A stretch of 64,000 nucleotides of DNA from Polynucleobacter sp. AP-Capit-er-40B-B4 (GTDB taxonomy: Bacteria > Pseudomonadota > Gammaproteobacteria > Burkholderiales > Burkholderiaceae). The stretch spans positions 744,001 through 808,000 of the forward strand of contig NZ_JACVOV010000001.1 in assembly GCF_018882245.1 (NCBI RefSeq), read 5' to 3'. The notes beneath the pieces are model-generated. The model saw only the letters and a list, made by a program, of their open reading frames with translations, was not told the origin of the DNA and did no database searches. How positions within the stretch are numbered: the first letter of the stretch is position 1; every line of letters begins with the position of its first letter. The translations under genes were made by a program, and so were the position numbers. Shown here piece after piece: positions 60,398-64,000 of the stretch.

Positions 60398-60440
60398 GTA
60401 TTTCTCCAGAAATTAAGTGGTACAACTGTCAATTAAGTGC

Positions 60441-60479
60441 ATTTAAGGAGATTTAAGATGCCTTAAATATTGCACTGCA
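60441..60479 (-). promoter_or_regulatory. Inverted repeat and TGCACTGCA palindrome upstream of phasin gene
   Basis: ATTTAAGG (60441-60448) and CCTTAAAT (60461-60468) form perfect eight-base arms 44-71 bases before the phasin ATG, followed by TGCACTGCA (60471-60479). Phasin promoters are often bound by PhaR at TGC/GCA-type sites, so this is a candidate control region. Confidence 0.35.
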
Positions 60480-60583
60480 CCATGAAACTGTAACTGAATG
60501 AAAATGACAAATCAAGAAGTATTTGCTGCTCTGCAATAAATAAATTGGTATTTAGTAATAAACTCAATAAATTCAATAACTTA

Positions 60584-61909
60584 ATGCAAAAACAAAATTC
60601 TCATTCCTACAAAAAAGTAGCAATTGCAGCCTGCTTTGGCACCTTTTTAGAGTGGTATGACTTTTTGACTTTTGCCACTCTAGCTGTCATTTTTGCACCG
60701 CTATTCTTCCCCTCCACAGACCCCAACACAGCCCTTTTAGCGAGCTTAGCGACCTTTGGGGTTGGAATGGTAGTCAGACCCGTTGGAGCAGCGCTATTTG
60801 GCTCCATGGGCGATCGTATCGGCCGCAAACCTGTATTTATGATCACTATCGCTTTAATGGGTATTGCAACCGTTAGCGTAGGCTTTTTGCCTACCTATGC
60901 ACAAGCGGGAATTTGGGCGCCTATCTTGCTGGTTAGCCTGCGCTTACTCCAAGGGCTTTCTGCGGGTGGCGAGATTGGTGGGAGTGCTGTCTACCTTACA
61001 GAACATGCAGGCAATGAGCACAGAGGATTTAAGACAAGCTTTTTACAGCTAATGGGGCCATTAGGCATTTTATTTTCAACACTACAAATTGCCCTACTTA
61101 GAAGCTACTTATCACCAGAAGAATTTCTAAGTTGGGGCTGGCGCGTACCATTCTGGGTTTCCATCTTATTACTGATGATTGCCTTTAAAGCGCGCATGGC
61201 TCTTGAGGAAACCCCAGTATTTTTAGAGCTTTCCAAAAACAATCAGAATGCTACAAATCCTCTGCTCACTAATTTTCGCGATCCCCATACTCGCAAAAGA
61301 ATGTTTCTTCTCTTCTTCTGCATCTCTTCTGGAGGCGCCGTTCTTTTTTTCTGCGTTCAGGTTTACACAGCGATCTTTTTAAAGACATCCGTTAAATTAG
61401 CGCCGGCAATAGTTGATCAACTGAGTCTTTACGCAACCCTCTGCCTTTTACCTTTGACCGTTTTTGCTGGCTGGCTATCAGATAAGGTGGGTCGTAAACC
61501 AATCGTGGTCAGCGGCCTTCTGCTAGGCGCATTAATTATTCTGCCGATCTTTCATGCACTTCAGTATTTGGGCTCGCAATATCTACAGCTCAGTCATCAA
61601 GAAAATGTTCTGTTGATTGGCCTATTACTCACCTGTTTATCTCTTGCGCTGGCTTTGGTAGTGGGGCCACAGACCGCACTGCTTGCAGAACTATTTCCCG
61701 CTAGGACACGCAATAGTGCGGCAACCCTTCCACACAATCTAGCTGCAGGCTGGATAGGTGGCTTACTGCCATTGATTGTGACTTGGTTAAATCAGAAATG
61801 GGGAAATGATATTGCGGGACTTTGGTATCCAACAGCCTTCCTTGCGTGCGCAGCAATTCTTGCGCTACTGTATTTGCCAGAAACTAGAAAGATTGATTTG
61901 AGTGTCTAG
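60584..61909 (+). CDS. MFS transporter, metabolite:H+ symporter type
   Basis: Twelve-span major facilitator resembling the MHS group (ProP, KgtP, shikimate and citrate carriers). GTFLEWYDF in the first span and the loop GSMGDRIGRKP are hallmarks, repeated as GWLSDKVGRKP in the second half. The ATG at 60584 gives 441 residues; a TTG at 60545 would add 13. TTGGTA, a 17-base gap and TAAATT just upstream may be a promoter with a very short leader. Substrate (probably an organic acid or osmolyte) is unknown. Confidence 0.85.
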   Translation: MQKQNSHSYKKVAIAACFGTFLEWYDFLTFATLAVIFAPLFFPSTDPNTALLASLATFGVGMVVRPVGAALFGSMGDRIGRKPVFMITIALMGIATVSVGFLPTYAQAGIWAPILLVSLRLLQGLSAGGEIGGSAVYLTEHAGNEHRGFKTSFLQLMGPLGILFSTLQIALLRSYLSPEEFLSWGWRVPFWVSILLLMIAFKARMALEETPVFLELSKNNQNATNPLLTNFRDPHTRKRMFLLFFCISSGGAVLFFCVQVYTAIFLKTSVKLAPAIVDQLSLYATLCLLPLTVFAGWLSDKVGRKPIVVSGLLLGALIILPIFHALQYLGSQYLQLSHQENVLLIGLLLTCLSLALALVVGPQTALLAELFPARTRNSAATLPHNLAAGWIGGLLPLIVTWLNQKWGNDIAGLWYPTAFLACAAILALLYLPETRKIDLSV

Positions 61910-61922
61910 TAGATTGAATGAA

Positions 61923-61951
61923 AAAAGCCTCTAAGAAACTTAGAGGCTTTT
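61923..61951. terminator. Terminator for tRNA-Thr/ssp transcript and MFS gene
   Basis: AAAAGCCTCTAAG pairs over 13 bases with CTTAGAGGCTTTT around an AAA loop. On the minus strand it follows the tRNA by six bases and ends in six T residues; on the plus strand it follows the MFS gene. Confidence 0.88.
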
Positions 61952-61957
61952 AAATTT

Positions 61958-62033
61958 TGGTGCCCCTTGTCCGACTCGAACAGACCACCTACTGATTACA
62001 AATCAGTTGCTCTACCAGATGAGCTAAAGGGGC
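61958..62033 (-). tRNA. tRNA-Thr (anticodon TGT)
   Basis: A full 76-base cloverleaf with encoded CCA. The acceptor GCCCCTT pairs with AAGGGGC, the D arm reads AGCTC-GAGC, the anticodon stem ACTGA/TCAGT encloses TTTGTAA (anticodon TGT), and the T arm includes GTTCGAGTC. It starts 18 bases after the sspB stop and is followed by a terminator, so it is probably processed from the same transcript. Confidence 0.96.
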
Positions 62034-62051
62034 AACGGAATATATTTTAGC

Positions 62052-62459
62052 CTATTTCACAATCTTCAAGGCTGGTCTTGTGGTTTTGGGCTTTTCTGGG
62101 GCCTCATCTGCGGCATCTGCAATATGCAGGTCTCGAGCCTGAGCAGGGTCAAATGGGAAAGACATGCCCTGTCCATTCTCCCTAGCGTAGATTGCCAATA
62201 CATGACTGACGGGCACTAGGATCTTCCGTGGGACCCCACCAAATCGCGCCTGGAAACTAATCCAGTCGTTTTCCATCTGCAGCTGGTGGCAGGCCTCCAG
62301 GGAGAGATTAAGAACAATCTCATCATTCTTCACAAACTCCATCGGCACTTCCACCCTAGCATCTACAAAGACGGCAATGAATGGCGTAAAGCCAAAATCC
62401 GTGCACCACTGATGTAGAGCACGGATTAGATAGGGTTTATTGCTTGGGACGTCAGACAT
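62052..62459 (-). CDS. sspB: ClpXP specificity-enhancing factor SspB
   Basis: Adaptor that brings ssrA-tagged proteins to ClpXP. The N-terminal dimerisation and tag-binding domain (NKPYLIRALHQWCTDFGFTPF, then LNLS and ISFQARFGGVP) is conserved. A linker leads to the ClpX-binding tail RPALKIVK. It has 135 residues and directly follows sspA. Confidence 0.95.
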   Translation of the reverse strand: MSDVPSNKPYLIRALHQWCTDFGFTPFIAVFVDARVEVPMEFVKNDEIVLNLSLEACHQLQMENDWISFQARFGGVPRKILVPVSHVLAIYARENGQGMSFPFDPAQARDLHIADAADEAPEKPKTTRPALKIVK

Positions 62460-62488
62460 GCCGACTAATAATGAACCGCTGGAACTGC

Positions 62489-63100
62489 TTAGCGGCGCAT
62501 TACCTTCTCAGAAGGAGTCAAAGCTTCAATGTATGCAGGTCTGCTGAAAATACGCTCAGCGTACTTCAAGAGAGCGGCAGCATTACGAGAAAGATCGATA
62601 CCATAGTGCTCAAGACGCCACAACAATGGCGCAATGGCAACGTCTAGCATTGAGAACTCATCGCCCAACATGTACTTGTTTTTTACAAAAATAGGTGCAA
62701 GTTGAGTCAAGCGATCACGAATCGCTAAACGCGCTTTCTCATGAACCTTCTCAGCCGCCTTACCTTTTTCATTTTCCAAAGCAGCCACATGCACAAATAA
62801 CTCTTTCTCAAAATTAAAGAGGAAAAGGCGTGCGCGTGCGCGTGCTACTGGATCAGGCGGCATCAATTGTGGATGAGGAAAACGCTCATCAATGTATTCA
62901 TTAATGATGTTTGATTCATACAAAATCAAGTCGCGTTCAACCAAGATAGGAACTTGGCCATAAGGATTCATTACAGAGATGTCTTCTGGCTTATTAAACA
63001 AGTCAACATCGCGGATTTCAAAATCCATGCCTTTTTCAAAAAGCACCAAACGGCAGCGTTGCGAGAATGGGCAGTTAGTACCCGAGTACAACACCATCAT
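62489..63100 (-). CDS. sspA: Stringent starvation protein A
   Basis: RNA-polymerase-associated protein with a glutathione-S-transferase fold. Residues 1-80 form the thioredoxin-like part (LYSGTNCPFSQRCRLVLFEKGMDFE) and the rest is helical. In E. coli it acts in starvation and acid response and lacks GST activity. It has 203 residues. It lies between petC and sspB, a standard betaproteobacterial order. Confidence 0.95.
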   Translation of the reverse strand: MMVLYSGTNCPFSQRCRLVLFEKGMDFEIRDVDLFNKPEDISVMNPYGQVPILVERDLILYESNIINEYIDERFPHPQLMPPDPVARARARLFLFNFEKELFVHVAALENEKGKAAEKVHEKARLAIRDRLTQLAPIFVKNKYMLGDEFSMLDVAIAPLLWRLEHYGIDLSRNAAALLKYAERIFSRPAYIEALTPSEKVMRR

Positions 63101-63168
63101 AAATTTATTTCCTTAAATTTCTACTTCAATACAACAAACGCACAACAGCGTTAAATCTTGTCGCTAAC

Positions 63169-63184
63169 AGACCCCGAAGGGTCT
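63169..63184 (-). terminator. Weak hairpin after petC
   Basis: On the minus strand AGACCC-TTCG-GGGTCT forms a six-base-pair stem capped by a stable UUCG tetraloop, 11 bases beyond the petC stop. There is no U-run, so it may be an attenuator or RNA-processing hairpin and not a full terminator. Confidence 0.45.
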
Positions 63185-63194
63185 ATCAATTCAA

Positions 63195-63968
63195 TTAATG
63201 AATATCTTTCCAATACGCTTTGTTCAAACGCCAAGCTAGGAGAGTAAAGACTGCCAAGAACAAGAGTACGATGACGCCAAGGCGTTTGCGCTCCAACTGA
63301 ACTGGCTCAGCCATCCATGACATGAAAGCAACTAAGTCGGCGATGTTGTCGTCGTACTCCTGTGGCTTCATGGTGCCTGGGGTTAATTGTTCAAAGCCTA
63401 CAAATACCTTCTCCATTCTGCTTGGATCATGAGGGTCTTTACGCTCCTCAAACTTCGCAGCACGCTCGCCCTGTAACTGCCAGAGGACATGTGGCATACC
63501 CACGTTTGGATAAACCAAATTATTCCAACCAGTTTGGGTGGTGTCGTCCTTATAGAAAGTACGGAAGTAGGTGTAGAGCCAGTCAATGCCACGCGCGCGA
63601 GCCTCAACCGATAAGTCTGGTGGAGTTTTGCCAAAGAAAGCTTTACCTTCTTTTGGTGTCATGGAAATGGTCATCAAATCACCCACTTTGGCATCAGTCA
63701 AAATGAGGTTGTCTTTGATCTGTTGATCAGTCAAGCCAATATCGCGTAAGCGGTTGTAACGCATGCTAGAAGCTGCGTGGCAGTTCAAGCAATAGTTCAC
63801 AAATATCTTTGCGCCATTTTGCAATGATGCATTGCTACTTACACGATCAGGCGCTTTATCCAATGGAAAGCCACCTTCATTTGCATTGGCATTAATACCA
63901 AAGCTGAGCGCCGCAACTAATACTGTTGCTTGGCAGACGCCCATCAAAGTTTGCAGAATTCGTTTCAT
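63195..63968 (-). CDS. petC: Cytochrome c1 of the bc1 complex
   Basis: Haem-carrying subunit of ubiquinol-cytochrome c reductase. A signal peptide (about 1-30, ending ANA) is followed by the haem-binding CLNCH (C60, C63, H64), the likely axial methionine M158 (VGMPHVLWQ), and a C-terminal membrane anchor (about 232-250). It has 257 residues. The Rieske and cytochrome b genes should lie just beyond the right edge. Confidence 0.96.
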   Translation of the reverse strand: MKRILQTLMGVCQATVLVAALSFGINANANEGGFPLDKAPDRVSSNASLQNGAKIFVNYCLNCHAASSMRYNRLRDIGLTDQQIKDNLILTDAKVGDLMTISMTPKEGKAFFGKTPPDLSVEARARGIDWLYTYFRTFYKDDTTQTGWNNLVYPNVGMPHVLWQLQGERAAKFEERKDPHDPSRMEKVFVGFEQLTPGTMKPQEYDDNIADLVAFMSWMAEPVQLERKRLGVIVLLFLAVFTLLAWRLNKAYWKDIH

Positions 63969-64000
63969 GCTAGTTCCTAGTTTCTCTTTGGTATCTGAAT

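Noticed and set aside
60427..60432. TTGACA-like -35 element before the phasin gene
   Set aside because: No -10 element fits at 16-18 bases; the expected position falls on the ribosome binding site.
1..64000. Search by eye for CRISPR arrays, insertion sequences, prophage, toxin-antitoxin or defence genes
   Set aside because: No regularly spaced repeats, transposase, integrase or known defence motif was seen; the gene content is housekeeping throughout.

Overview
The window is a gene-dense, moderately AT-rich stretch of a betaproteobacterial chromosome. The best fit is a freshwater Burkholderiaceae genome of the Polynucleobacter type. The reasons are the complete dcw cluster ending ftsQ-ftsA-ftsZ-peroxiredoxin-lpxC next to secA, the petC-sspA-sspB order, a phasin (polyhydroxyalkanoate granules), Coq7 and UbiH-type ubiquinone hydroxylases, and short intergenic spaces. 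The genus is an inference from gene order and protein character, not from a search. I see no insertion sequence, prophage, CRISPR array, rRNA or toxin-antitoxin pair.

Layout. 1-6096: the tail of an unidentified gene, ogt on the minus strand, then a tightly packed plus-strand run (CNNM/CBS membrane protein, short GspE/PilB-type ATPase, GspF/PilC-type platform protein, prepilin peptidase, coaE, zapD). 6093-8631: minus-strand argJ, a DUF815 ATPase and a MutT-type Nudix hydrolase. 8715-11311: a periplasmic molybdenum hydroxylase pair of the isoquinoline 1-oxidoreductase type. 11483-14248: secA, facing a DUF721/DciA-like gene. 14825-33874: lpxC, a peroxiredoxin and the whole dcw cluster on the minus strand (mraZ rsmH ftsL ftsI murE murF mraY murD ftsW murG murC ddl ftsQ ftsA ftsZ), most junctions overlapping by 1-10 bases. 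This run makes the lipid II precursor and the divisome.

33875-34173 is the only sizeable gene-free stretch. It holds a good sigma-70-type promoter with a three-repeat MraZ operator and, farther upstream, an orphan near-consensus LexA (SOS) box, which is the most interesting signal I found. 34174-39248: coq7, then biotin synthesis (bioB divergent from bioA-bioF-bioD). 39305-42985: an M20 amidohydrolase, an enoyl-CoA hydratase, mltA and apaG. 43017-47657: rpe leading a trpE-trpG-trpD-trpC run. 47638-48671: a MASE1-like membrane protein divergent from a small winged-helix regulator. 48749-54416: ychF, then a UbiH-family hydroxylase, dsbC, an M61 peptidase and ung. 54405-59688: a small membrane protein divergent from hemA-prfA-prmC, grxD and rmuC. 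59813-64000: a phasin, an MFS transporter, tRNA-Thr(TGT), sspB, sspA and petC.

Nearly everything is housekeeping. I found no convincing new multi-gene system. The observations worth checking are regulatory sites, unusual gene junctions, a few small proteins and a reduced pilus/secretion gene set. Several start codons were moved from the longest possible ORF, and the reasons are given with each gene.
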